Shown: piece by piece, positions 34,925-43,741 of the stretch | Numbering within the stretch: the stretch's first letter is position 1 | How the letters are laid out: each line of letters opens with the position of its first letter | Source: RGIG8368 sp045540275 | Lineage (GTDB): Bacteria; Verrucomicrobiota; Kiritimatiellia; RFP12; UBA1067 | Assembly: GCA_045540275.1 (NCBI GenBank) | Contig: JAZQGX010000166.1 | Span: 1 to 51,569, forward strand | Length of the DNA stretch: 51,569 nucleotides | Direction: 5' to 3' | Translations under genes and position numbers: made by a program | Notes under the pieces: generated by a model | Database searches by the model: none | The model's input: the letters and a program-made list of their open reading frames with translations, nothing else | What the model was told of the DNA's origin: nothing

Positions 34925-34952
34925 ATTATACAATGAAAAATGCCGCGGACAA
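34925..34952 (-). promoter_or_regulatory. Promoter of the esterase-GH28 pair
   Basis: Minus strand TTGTCC (34952-34947), a 16-nt spacer and a perfect TATAAT (34930-34925). The predicted start near 34918 gives a leader of about 183 nt. Confidence 0.5.
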
Positions 34953-35069
34953 AATATTTTATACGCCGGAATGACAATTGCCGCAATCCCGCTAATCAAC
35001 CGCATAAAACTGAAATAACGGTTTAAGATGCAAAACAACCGCCAAAGAAGTATTTTTTATTTTTCAGCA

Positions 35070-35098
35070 TTGACACCATACGCCAAAAATTGTATAAT
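35070..35098 (+). promoter_or_regulatory. Perfect sigma-70-type promoter of tRNA-Gly-nrnA
   Basis: TTGACA (35070-35075), a 17-nt spacer and TATAAT (35093-35098), full consensus. The predicted start near 35105 is about 7 nt before the tRNA. Confidence 0.8.
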
Positions 35099-35111
35099 GC
35101 CACTTCCTTTT

Positions 35112-35185
35112 GCGGGCGTAGTTCAATGGCAGAACTCCAGCCTTCCAAGCTGGCCACGAGGGTCCGATTCCCTTCGCCCGCTCCA
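35112..35185 (+). tRNA. tRNA-Gly (anticodon UCC)
   Basis: 74 nt including encoded CCA. GCGGGCG pairs with CGCCCGC. The anticodon loop CTTCCAA, between CCAGC and GCTGG, gives UCC. GGTCCGATTCC forms the T arm. The next coding region begins 14 nt after the CCA. Confidence 0.95.
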
Positions 35186-35198
35186 TTTTTTATTCGAA

Positions 35199-36251
35199 AT
35201 GGCCACCGTAAAAACCTACAAGTCTGCGCGCGTTCCTGCGATGGTTGCTGGATTGCTGAAAAATGCGCAATCAATCATGGTCAATGGACATATCCGCCCT
35301 GACGGAGATTCCCTCGGCAGTACAATTGCACTGGTACTCGCATTGCGCAAACTCGGCAAGAAAATCTACGGTGTCGTTTCCGACAAGAACCAACTGGGTG
35401 CCCCCGCCTTTCTCCATGGCGTATCGGAGTTGTTGACGCCCAGGCAGGCGGCGAGAAAAAATTTCGATTTGTTCGTCTGTCTCGATTGTGCCGATAAACA
35501 GCGCGTCCCTGAAGAAATATTTAAGATTGTGGAAAAACGCGGCGGGTACGATTTGTGCATTGACCACCACGAGACCAACACCAACTTCGCCAAAGTCAAT
35601 TGGGTGCGTCCCACAGCCTCTTCCACCGGTGAAATCATCTGGAAAATGCTCAAAGACGAAAAAATCGAACTTGACCACGACATTGCCGAAGCCTTGTGGG
35701 TTGCGGTGATAACCGACAGCGGACGTTTTCAATACGACCTCACCTCCCCTCAGACATTGAAATGCGGCGCTGATTTGCTCCGATTCAAAATCAATACCGC
35801 CGCAATCAACGACAGAATCTATTGCGCAACCAGCGAAAAAGCACTTGAGCTGAAAAAACGTGCCTACAATTCCCTGAAGATCATAGGTGATGTAGCACAT
35901 GTTTCGCTTTCAGACGAAGACTTCAGGCAAACCGGCGGGAACAAGTCCGACGTGGAAGACGCCGTAAACATTCCGCGCTCGATCATCGGGAATCGTATTG
36001 CGCTCTTTTTCTACGGTCCGAACGAGAAAAACAGTGAAAGCGAAACAAAGGTAAGTATTCGCACCCGTGACGGACTGAACGCTTCGGAATTGGCCACCCT
36101 GTACGGTGGCGGCGGACACCGAAGTGCGGCCGGATGCAACATCAGCCTTCCGCTAAACGAAGCGATTGAAGATTTTTTGGAGAAAATCAAGTTCTGGCGA
36201 TCAGGAAGTAGATTGTCTTACAAAAGAGAAAAGGAGAAAGGCAAATTATGA
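35199..36251 (+). CDS. nrnA: DHH/DHHA1 phosphoesterase, NrnA-like (oligoribonuclease / pAp phosphatase)
   Basis: 350 residues. NGHIRPDGDSLGS, DCADKQR, IDHHETN and VIATDSGRF-like AVITDSGRFQY give the DHH metal centre; YGGGGHRSAAG is the DHHA1 substrate motif. Family enzymes degrade short RNA oligomers and 3'-phosphoadenosine 5'-phosphate. Earlier in-frame codons run through tRNA-Gly, so the ATG at 35199 is the start. The 13 nt between the tRNA and the ATG contain no ribosome binding site. The gene is read from the tRNA promoter, so a processed transcript would have a very short leader. Its last 4 nt overlap the next gene. Confidence 0.9.
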   Translation: MATVKTYKSARVPAMVAGLLKNAQSIMVNGHIRPDGDSLGSTIALVLALRKLGKKIYGVVSDKNQLGAPAFLHGVSELLTPRQAARKNFDLFVCLDCADKQRVPEEIFKIVEKRGGYDLCIDHHETNTNFAKVNWVRPTASSTGEIIWKMLKDEKIELDHDIAEALWVAVITDSGRFQYDLTSPQTLKCGADLLRFKINTAAINDRIYCATSEKALELKKRAYNSLKIIGDVAHVSLSDEDFRQTGGNKSDVEDAVNIPRSIIGNRIALFFYGPNEKNSESETKVSIRTRDGLNASELATLYGGGGHRSAAGCNISLPLNEAIEDFLEKIKFWRSGSRLSYKREKEKGKL

Positions 36252-39200
36252 GAAAAACATTCTTCTCAATCTGTTCACTGTTTACTGCGACTTTGAGTCT
36301 GCTCGGGGAAAACGAAGTAATCGCCCCTTCCGCTCCGGTTGTAGTCAATCCCTCGACCAATTCCGTTTATGATGCGGCATTTGCCGGTGACGGAAACAAC
36401 GAGATCATTTTTTCAGGCTCCAGGACCAAAACCATCAATGTAAGCGATGGCGTGCAAAACTTCACATCGCTGTCGGTCATTGACGGAACGGTCGTCTACT
36501 CACTCAAAACCGGAACATTCCTCTGGAATGACGACATCAACATGCGCTGCGCAAACCTCGCCTATCGCGTGAAAAACGGCAGTGCCGAACTTGGCAAAAA
36601 CGGGAACATCATCTACGGTCACGATTCGAATATCGAAGTCAACAGCTCGAAAACAGCAACAACGTTGCATTTGGGAAAACTCGTGCGCAGCCCCGAGGGT
36701 GGAACTTTGCTGTTGCGCAGTCAGTCAAGCAAGGACACCGACATTGGCGAATTCGATAAGTTTTTCGCGACCGGATATCAAGACGGTGAGCTTCTTCCAG
36801 CCACTATCGTCGGCGGGATGCAACCGGCGAGCGGCAGCAATGCAAGCTGGAATTTCTTGCAGTACGACGAAGAAAAAGGAATCATTCCCGCAACTACCGT
36901 TCCCGCATTTTCTGAAACGGCAACAGCGGCGGATATTGCAAAAATCACCTCGGCGACCGAAATGGTGGCCGACGCCCACGTGCGGGGGTTCGTTGCCGAC
37001 GGATACTTTCCGACTTTGACCATTCCAGAGGGAATCACGCTGAAAATCGGCGACGGCGTCAATCCCGCGGGAATCATTTTCCATTTTATGCGCAATAACG
37101 ATAACTACAGCAGTGCACCGGTGTTGGCGGGTAATGGATCAATTGATTTTGGCACCTCGGAGGGCATTATCTGGGCGCCTCCGTACCAAACCGCGCATAG
37201 CCATACCTTTGGAAATGTCAAAATCAAAGGTTCCAACGGCGTTACCTTCAGCGGCCGCGGCAACGGCGTCTGGTGGTCAAGCATCTGGTATCCGACGACG
37301 AATACCTGGTCATGGACCGGTAAAACCACCATTGAATCATGCGTAATAATTCTCAACGAAAACGCCAAGACCGTTCACGATGACGACTGGCATATTGTCG
37401 GAAATTCGAACTACGGCGCCAGTCTCATGCTTTACAATAACAACGGAAAATGGGTTTTCAACGGAAAAATGACCTTGGAGGGTCCCGGGTTTCTCGGAAT
37501 GGACAACACATACAACAATGTCAATGCCGTCTACAGCACAATTCGCTTCCGCAACTCCGGAGTCGTGAAACTCAATGGAGAAATCGAAATCCGCAAGAAT
37601 GTGCAGCTTACCAGTGAACACACCAACAGCGGAGCCACCTTCAACAATACCGTAAGCGGTGACGGATCGCTGTACTTCTCGCATCGCGGAGCATACACGT
37701 TCAACGTTGCAAATACCTATGCCGGAAAAACGGTTGTCGGACCTTCCTCAACTCTGACCGTCAACCAGTCAGGAACTCTCGGCAAAGGCGATGTTGAGAT
37801 TAAAGAAGCGGGAACCCTGCAGTTCAAAGACAAAACCGCAACCGCTACTGACAATGTCATTACCGGCGCAGGAAAAGTCGCGGTGGTCAATTCTCAACTC
37901 GCCATAGCCAAGGAATTCTCAGTCGGAACGCTTTCGGTCGACGCGACTTCTCGAGTTGAAATCCACGGCACCGTCGAAGTCAACTCTCTTCAAATGAGCG
38001 ATGGGGCGGTGATTTGCGCTCCCGACGGAGAAGAAGCGACCCTGATACTCGGTAGCAACAACGGTAACTCCACGATCAATCATGGTCTTTCCGACGGTGG
38101 CGGAAAATTGCACATCGTCAAAAAAGGCACCGGTAAAATCACGGTGAGCGATAGTATTCCGACCTCATTTAATTCGCTTAAAGTCGAATCAGGAAGTATT
38201 GCTTTCGCAGTAGCCAATCCGGCAAGCGACTCCTACACATCGTGGATGCTCGATGCGTCAGCCAACGGAGTCATTTTTACCGATGACAACGGGGCAGTCA
38301 CGAACTGGGTTGCGAGCAACAATAGCGGAATAAAATTTATACCTGATAGAAGATATTCTGGACTTGGAAATCCTACCACCGGACTGAACAAAATCAACGG
38401 TCTCAATACAGTTACATTCTCAAGAGCCGCCAAAAGCCGCATGTGCTATACCTCAAAGCCGAACCATACGACGATGTTCTTCGTTATGCGCCCAAGCAAA
38501 AACATCAACGGCACAATGGAGCTGTTCGGACAGCGCGACTACGACAGTGGCTACGGCTTGAAAACCGATGGTACGGGTCAATACTGGTCGTTTGGCAGTA
38601 ATGCCAACAACGATTGGGTATACACCGACAAGCACTATTACATCAACGGCACTCGCATCAGCGATGCCGCCAGCGCAAAGGAAGCCTTCAATGCCGAAAC
38701 GCAACTGCTGACAACGCAAAATTCATATAGCTCACCCGGATGGCATAACTTCCAGCCGGCGATCGGCGGCTACTCGAAAACCACCGGCAACTCATTTGAC
38801 GGAGATATCGGTGAAATCATCGCCTGCAACAAGCTTCTGAATGAGAACGAACGGAAACTGATTGAAAATTATCTCGCAAAGAAATGGTTAGGACGAACTT
38901 TGCATAATTTCAACTATCTGTCCGATGAAATCGAAATCACCATCGATCAGGGCGCATCCTTTGATATCGCTGGTGAATCCATCAAGCTGACGAACGTTTC
39001 CGGATCGGGCATGATTACAAACAGCAACCGGAGTGTCGCTGGCACGGTCGTGCTCAGCGACGGGGCGAACACCTCGCTGGATATGGTTGGCGGAATCAAT
39101 CTGAAATCCGAGGGCAGTGCCAACTACACCGGGACAATCACCATTGAGGTCAACGCCGACGGCACTATCAAACCGATGATGATTGAAGGCAATATCTCAA

Positions 39201-39391
39201 TTGAGAATGCCCGTCTTAAAATTGTCGGTCTTGAAAATCTGAAACCGGGAGGACACGATGTTGTCATAGCCCAGTACGAATTTGCAAAAAATCCCTTTGC
39301 CCAAACCAATCTTTCCGCTCAATGGGAAGTTTCGGCACGGGGAAATGTTTTGAGAATCGTGCCGCATGGCAATTTTATATTCCTGCGCTAA
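36248..39391 (+). CDS. Large secreted beta-strand-rich surface protein with LamG/ConA-like module
   Basis: 1047 residues with a signal peptide (FFSICSLFTATLSLLG). Residues about 30-640 are rich in Thr/Ser/Asn/Gly with repeated strand patterns (NTYAGKTVVGPSSTLTVNQS, VSGDGSLYFSH), as in autotransporter-associated beta-strand proteins. About 670-885 looks like a ConA/laminin-G lectin module ending in GDIGEIIACNKLLNENERK and LIENYLAKKWLG, a common PVC pattern. A beta-strand tail closes the protein. No autotransporter barrel or recognisable C-terminal sorting tag is seen. ATG overlaps the nrnA stop (ATGA). Adhesion or glycan binding is a guess. Confidence 0.85.
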   Translation: MRKTFFSICSLFTATLSLLGENEVIAPSAPVVVNPSTNSVYDAAFAGDGNNEIIFSGSRTKTINVSDGVQNFTSLSVIDGTVVYSLKTGTFLWNDDINMRCANLAYRVKNGSAELGKNGNIIYGHDSNIEVNSSKTATTLHLGKLVRSPEGGTLLLRSQSSKDTDIGEFDKFFATGYQDGELLPATIVGGMQPASGSNASWNFLQYDEEKGIIPATTVPAFSETATAADIAKITSATEMVADAHVRGFVADGYFPTLTIPEGITLKIGDGVNPAGIIFHFMRNNDNYSSAPVLAGNGSIDFGTSEGIIWAPPYQTAHSHTFGNVKIKGSNGVTFSGRGNGVWWSSIWYPTTNTWSWTGKTTIESCVIILNENAKTVHDDDWHIVGNSNYGASLMLYNNNGKWVFNGKMTLEGPGFLGMDNTYNNVNAVYSTIRFRNSGVVKLNGEIEIRKNVQLTSEHTNSGATFNNTVSGDGSLYFSHRGAYTFNVANTYAGKTVVGPSSTLTVNQSGTLGKGDVEIKEAGTLQFKDKTATATDNVITGAGKVAVVNSQLAIAKEFSVGTLSVDATSRVEIHGTVEVNSLQMSDGAVICAPDGEEATLILGSNNGNSTINHGLSDGGGKLHIVKKGTGKITVSDSIPTSFNSLKVESGSIAFAVANPASDSYTSWMLDASANGVIFTDDNGAVTNWVASNNSGIKFIPDRRYSGLGNPTTGLNKINGLNTVTFSRAAKSRMCYTSKPNHTTMFFVMRPSKNINGTMELFGQRDYDSGYGLKTDGTGQYWSFGSNANNDWVYTDKHYYINGTRISDAASAKEAFNAETQLLTTQNSYSSPGWHNFQPAIGGYSKTTGNSFDGDIGEIIACNKLLNENERKLIENYLAKKWLGRTLHNFNYLSDEIEITIDQGASFDIAGESIKLTNVSGSGMITNSNRSVAGTVVLSDGANTSLDMVGGINLKSEGSANYTGTITIEVNADGTIKPMMIEGNISIENARLKIVGLENLKPGGHDVVIAQYEFAKNPFAQTNLSAQWEVSARGNVLRIVPHGNFIFLR

Positions 39392-39409
39392 ATCGTAAAC
39401 TTACCGATA

Positions 39410-39439
39410 AGAGGCGGGCCCAATGGCTCGCCTCTTTTT
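39410..39439 (+). terminator. Intrinsic terminator after the surface-protein gene
   Basis: An 11-bp GC-rich stem (AGAGGCGGGCC with GGCTCGCCTCT, one G-T pair), loop CAAT and a run of five T. It ends 11 nt before the prmA start, whose GAGG site follows immediately. Confidence 0.85.
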
Positions 39440-39450
39440 ATGAGGTTGTC

Positions 39451-40305
39451 ATGGAAGAAAACATCATTTCATTAAGCGCCCAGTACCCCCTTGACCAAGT
39501 TGAAACGCTCATTGAGCTTGCCGATGCCGATTTCAATCCGACATTCTTTCACGATTTGGAAACCTGCAAATGCACAGTCTCTTTTTTTATTGAAGACAAA
39601 GCACTTCTGGATGAGGCGAAAAACTCAATCGAAAATCTGATGACATTGCTTGGGAACAAGCGTGAGCTTGAAGTCGAAAATGTCAAAAAAGAGGATTGGT
39701 CTGAAAGCTGGAAGCGGTTTTTCCATGTCGAACACATCTCCGAGCATATTGTCATTCGACCATCCTGGGAGTTATATGACGCCGCACCCGGAGAAAAGGT
39801 GCTGATCATCGATCCCGGCATCAACTTCGGAACCGGCAAACATCCGACCACACAGGCCTGCCTGAAATTCCTCGATAAGCTCGCCGGGGAAGATGCCAAG
39901 AGAACCGTAATGGACATGGGGTGCGGGACCGGCATATTGGGTATCGGCGCCAAACTTCTCGGGTTTAATGATGTCCAGGCGTTCGACATCGATCCCGACT
40001 GTATCCAGGGGACGAAGGAAAATGCCAAGATAAACGGGGTTAAAATACCGGTTTGCGAAGGTTCGATTGCCAATGTATGGCCGACCAAAGACATTGTCGT
40101 AGCCAACATTCTCGCCCCCGTTCTTATTGAATACGCCGCCTCTGTTTACGAATCGGTGGCACCAAACGGAGTATTGATTCTATCCGGTATTCTAGATACT
40201 CAATATGAGTCGGTCAAATCGGCTTATGAAAAACTTGGCGCCGTTGAAATGGAAACCATGCTAATCGACGAATGGCGTAGCGGGCTTTTCCGAAAACCGG
40301 CTTGA
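39451..40305 (+). CDS. prmA: Ribosomal protein L11 methyltransferase
   Basis: 284 residues. An N-terminal substrate-recognition domain, then a class I SAM methyltransferase: GTGKHPTTQACL, VMDMGCGTGILGIGA (motif I), DIDPDC and VANILAPVLIE, the PrmA form of the NPPY-like motif. It trimethylates L11. GAGG lies 6 nt before the ATG. Earlier in-frame codons overlap the terminator and the surface-protein gene. No separate promoter is seen between the terminator and the ATG, so it may depend on partial read-through or on a promoter within the upstream gene. Confidence 0.92.
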   Translation: MEENIISLSAQYPLDQVETLIELADADFNPTFFHDLETCKCTVSFFIEDKALLDEAKNSIENLMTLLGNKRELEVENVKKEDWSESWKRFFHVEHISEHIVIRPSWELYDAAPGEKVLIIDPGINFGTGKHPTTQACLKFLDKLAGEDAKRTVMDMGCGTGILGIGAKLLGFNDVQAFDIDPDCIQGTKENAKINGVKIPVCEGSIANVWPTKDIVVANILAPVLIEYAASVYESVAPNGVLILSGILDTQYESVKSAYEKLGAVEMETMLIDEWRSGLFRKPA

Positions 40306-40325
40306 TGGTTGCGTGAATTCTTAGC

Positions 40326-40359
40326 AAAAAGGTGCTCCGATCTCGGAGCACCTTTTTTT
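40326..40359. terminator. Bidirectional terminator between prmA and carB
   Basis: A5 GGTGCTCCGA TC TCGGAGCACC T7: a perfect GC-rich stem with A/T runs on both sides. It serves prmA (plus) and carB (minus), which converge here. Confidence 0.9.
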
Positions 40360-40360
40360 G

Positions 40361-43300
40361 TCAGCGAATCGACGCGTGATAGCTTTGCAGCGACTTAACC
40401 ATGCCGCCGCCGTCGCGGGCAGCCCTAATACCCTCTGCCGCGGCCTGAGCCGCTGCAATCGTGGTAAGGTAAGGCACCGAATACTTGATTGCCGCCTTGC
40501 GGATCGAGGCGTCGTCAGCACGGGCGTCACGTCGTCCCGAAGGAGTGTTGAGAATCAGACTCACCTCACGGTTGACAATCAGGTCAATAACATTGGGTCG
40601 ACCTTCATTGATCTTGTTTACAACCGTAGCGCTGACACCGTGTTTTTCCAAAAAGCGAATGGTCCCTTCGGTGCCGACCACCGAAAAGCCCAGACCGACA
40701 AATTTCTTGACCGCGTCAACCGCATTTTCCGGCTTGTCGGACAAGGAAACCAATATCTTGCCGGGCTCAATTGGCAACGGAGAATTGGCAGCTTCCTGCG
40801 ACTTGAAATATGCCATGCCGAAGGTTTCGGCCAATCCCAGAACTTCACCGGTCGAGCGCATTTCAGGCCCGAGGACGGGGTCGACTTCAGGGAATTTTTC
40901 AAAGGGCAAAACCGCTTCCTTTACGCCGTGATACGGAATAATCTTATCATTGCGAAGACCAAGCGATTTGACGCTTTCTCCCAGCATCAGGCGCGTCGCG
41001 ATTCGCGCCATCTGGGTTCCGGCCACCTTTGAAACCAGCGGCACGGTGCGCGAGGCACGAGGATTGGCTTCAATGACGTACACATTATCACCTTCGACGG
41101 CGAACTGCATATTCATCAAACCGACCACTTTCAGCTCTTCAGCGATGCGGCGGGTGTAATCCAAAATCGTAGCCTTGCACTTGTCGCTCAATGAAACCGG
41201 GGGCAGAACGCAAGCGGAGTCGCCGGAATGGACACCTGCCAATTCCACGTGTTGCATAATGGCGGGGATAAATACATCCTTGCCGTCGGAAAGCGCATCA
41301 GCCTCGCACTCCAACGCCTGATGCAGGAAGCGGTCGAGATAAAGCGGACGATCCGGGGTGACCCCTACCGCCTTGGCGACATACTCGCGCAACATAATCT
41401 CGTCGTAGATAACCTCCATGCCGCGTCCGCCCAAAACAAAACTGGGGCGGATGATAAGCGGATATCCCAGCTTAGCGGCCGCCTTGATTGCGCCGTCCAG
41501 ATCGGAAGCCATTTCAGATTCCGGCATCGGGATTCCCAGTCGATTCATTATCGAATGGAATAAATCACGATCTTCGGCGGCGTCAATGGAATCGACGCTG
41601 GTGCCGAGAATGTTGCAACCCGCTTCCGCCAGACCGCGTGCGATATTCAACGGGGTCTGTCCCCCGAACTGAACAATAACACCCTCCGGCTTTTCAGCCT
41701 CATAAATCTGCAAAACATCCTCAAGCGTCACCGGTTCAAAATAGAGCTTGTCCGAGGTGTCGTAGTCGGTAGAAACCGTCTCTGGATTGCAGTTGACCAT
41801 GATTGTTTCATAGCCGGCCTCACGCATCGCCATTGCCGCATGGGTACAGCAATAGTCAAATTCGATGCCCTGTCCGATACGGTTGGGTCCGCCGCCTAGA
41901 ATCATCACCTTCTTCGGATTCGTTGATATCGGAACCTCACCCGGCTTGCCGTTGTACGAGGAATAATAGTACGCCTGATTCTCAACGCCAGAGACCGGAA
42001 CCTTGTGCCAGGTTTCAACACATCCCAAGGCGGTTCGGCGGTCGCGAACATTCTTTTCGGGAATCCGTAGCAACTGTGCAATGTACTTGTCGGAGAATCC
42101 GTCTTTCTTTGCACTGACCAGCAATTCGTCGGGCGGAAGCGTTCCGCGATATTTGAGCAGCTCTTCCTCCTCTTCAACAAGCTCGCGCATCTGTCCAATG
42201 AAATACGGCTTGACTCCGGTCAATTCAAAAAGCTGACGATCGGTGGCACCCTTGCGCAACGCTTCATACATCTGGAAGTGGCGTTCGCTGTTGGGGACGG
42301 CGAGCATTTTGAGCAGCTCTTCAAGCGAACGGGCGTGGAAATCGGCGGCAAATCCCAATCCGGCTCGCCCCTTCTCCAAAGCGCGAATCGCCTTTTGCAA
42401 GGTTTCCTTATAGGTTTTTCCGATGGACATGACCTCGCCCACCGCTTTCATCTGGGTTCCGAGTTTATCCTCGACCGCACGGAATTTTTCAAACGCCCAG
42501 CGGGCGAATTTAAGCACGATGTAATCTCCCGACGGAGTATATTTGTCGAGAGTTCCATCCCGCCAGTAAGGAATTTCATCAAGTGTCATGCCCGCCGCCA
42601 ATTTGGCGGAAACCAAAGCGATCGGGAAGCCTGTTGCCTTTGAAGCGAGCGCCGACGAACGCGAGGTCCGGGGATTGATTTCGATGATCACCACCCGGTC
42701 AGTCTTGGGATCGTGGGCGAACTGAACATTGGTGCCTCCGATAACACCGATCGATTCGACGATCTTGAATGCATCGCGGCGCAGACGCTCCTGAAGTTCG
42801 GGCGAAATCGTGATAAAGGGAGCCGCGCAGAGACTGTCGCCGGTATGAACGCCGACCGCATCGATATTTTCGATGAAGCAGACCGCTATCATCTGGTTCT
42901 TCGAATCGCGAACAACTTCAACTTCCAGCTCTTCCCAATTGAGAATAGACTCTTCGATAAGGCATTGATGGGTAAGTGACGCCTCAAGACCGCGGGCGCA
43001 GATGGTCCGTAGTTCTTCAACGTTGTAGCAAAAACCGCCGCCGGAGCCACCCATCGTATACGCCGGACGAACCACTACGGGATAGCCGATATCGTTTTGA
43101 ACGAGATTGACCGCATCTTCAACGCTGTGAACGATTCCGGAGCGTGGGGTATCGATTCCGAGCTTCTGCATCGTCGCTTTGAAGATCTCGCGATCTTCTC
43201 CGCGTTCGATCGCATCAAGGTTGACGCCGATGACCCTGACTCCGTATTTGTCCAAAATACCCTTCTTGGAGAGTTCCATCGACAGGTTCAAACCGGTTTG

Positions 43301-43573
43301 ACCGCCCAGGTTGGGGAGGATGGCATCGGGACGCTCCTGAGCGATAATCTGTTCGAGACGCGTTTCGTTGAGCGGCTCGATATAGGTGGCATCGGCCATC
43401 ACCGGATCGGTCATGATGGTAGCGGGATTCGAGTTGACCAAGACCACTTCATAACCACAGGAACGCAACGCTTTGCAAGCTTGGGTTCCGGAATAGTCAA
43501 ATTCACATGCCTGACCGATCACTATCGGCCCGGAGCCGATAATCAGGACTTTTTTTATATCATCACGGCGCAT
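40361..43573 (-). CDS. carB: Carbamoyl-phosphate synthase large subunit
   Basis: 1070 residues, close to E. coli CarB (1073). Two homologous ATP-grasp halves (KKVLIIGSGPIVIGQACEFD and KKVMILGGGPNRIGQGIEFD open them), glycine-rich loops PAYTMGGSGGGF and PSFVLGGRGMEV, and a C-terminal MGS-like allosteric domain from about 930. It makes carbamoyl phosphate from bicarbonate, ammonia and two ATP for pyrimidines and arginine. ATG at 43573, with AAAGG 9 nt upstream, matches the family start better than the in-frame ATG at 43609. carA is not adjacent. Confidence 0.97.
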   Translation of the reverse strand: MRRDDIKKVLIIGSGPIVIGQACEFDYSGTQACKALRSCGYEVVLVNSNPATIMTDPVMADATYIEPLNETRLEQIIAQERPDAILPNLGGQTGLNLSMELSKKGILDKYGVRVIGVNLDAIERGEDREIFKATMQKLGIDTPRSGIVHSVEDAVNLVQNDIGYPVVVRPAYTMGGSGGGFCYNVEELRTICARGLEASLTHQCLIEESILNWEELEVEVVRDSKNQMIAVCFIENIDAVGVHTGDSLCAAPFITISPELQERLRRDAFKIVESIGVIGGTNVQFAHDPKTDRVVIIEINPRTSRSSALASKATGFPIALVSAKLAAGMTLDEIPYWRDGTLDKYTPSGDYIVLKFARWAFEKFRAVEDKLGTQMKAVGEVMSIGKTYKETLQKAIRALEKGRAGLGFAADFHARSLEELLKMLAVPNSERHFQMYEALRKGATDRQLFELTGVKPYFIGQMRELVEEEEELLKYRGTLPPDELLVSAKKDGFSDKYIAQLLRIPEKNVRDRRTALGCVETWHKVPVSGVENQAYYYSSYNGKPGEVPISTNPKKVMILGGGPNRIGQGIEFDYCCTHAAMAMREAGYETIMVNCNPETVSTDYDTSDKLYFEPVTLEDVLQIYEAEKPEGVIVQFGGQTPLNIARGLAEAGCNILGTSVDSIDAAEDRDLFHSIMNRLGIPMPESEMASDLDGAIKAAAKLGYPLIIRPSFVLGGRGMEVIYDEIMLREYVAKAVGVTPDRPLYLDRFLHQALECEADALSDGKDVFIPAIMQHVELAGVHSGDSACVLPPVSLSDKCKATILDYTRRIAEELKVVGLMNMQFAVEGDNVYVIEANPRASRTVPLVSKVAGTQMARIATRLMLGESVKSLGLRNDKIIPYHGVKEAVLPFEKFPEVDPVLGPEMRSTGEVLGLAETFGMAYFKSQEAANSPLPIEPGKILVSLSDKPENAVDAVKKFVGLGFSVVGTEGTIRFLEKHGVSATVVNKINEGRPNVIDLIVNREVSLILNTPSGRRDARADDASIRKAAIKYSVPYLTTIAAAQAAAEGIRAARDGGGMVKSLQSYHASIR

Positions 43574-43645
43574 TTGGGACTGCCTTTCTTGGACATTTAC
43601 ATACGGCATCGAGTATTTCAGAAATACCGCTCAAATCGGGATGAC

Positions 43646-43674
43646 ATTATACAAAAAAACGCCTTTTGTAACAA
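43646..43674 (-). promoter_or_regulatory. carB promoter
   Basis: Minus strand TTGTTA (43674-43669), a 17-nt spacer and a perfect TATAAT (43651-43646). The predicted start near 43639 gives a leader of about 66 nt. No PyrR-type structure is evident. Confidence 0.6.
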
Positions 43675-43684
43675 GAAAATTCCA

Positions 43685-43721
43685 ATAAAAAAATGGGCGA
43701 AGAAACTTCGCCCATTTTTTT
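43685..43721. terminator. Terminator downstream of the secreted glycosidase gene
   Basis: ATGGGCGAAG AAA CTTCGCCCAT, a perfect 10-bp stem flanked by A and T runs, 21 nt past the stop of the minus-strand gene and just upstream of the carB promoter. It can act in both directions. Confidence 0.85.
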
Positions 43722-43741
43722 ATGAAAGCCAGGCAATACCA

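Larger units (their letters stand above)
34735..35111. other. Divergent intergenic region esterase / tRNA-Gly
   Basis: 377 bp without a supported protein gene. The right half holds two back-to-back promoters (minus at 34925-34952, plus at 35070-35098). The esterase leader contains a possible 25-codon hydrophobic ORF (34829-34752, minus) without a ribosome binding site, which I do not call as a gene. Confidence 0.5.

Noticed and set aside
35028..35198. N-terminal extension of nrnA upstream of 35199
   Set aside because: It would translate through the tRNA-Gly promoter and the tRNA itself; the DHH domain begins normally after the ATG at 35199.
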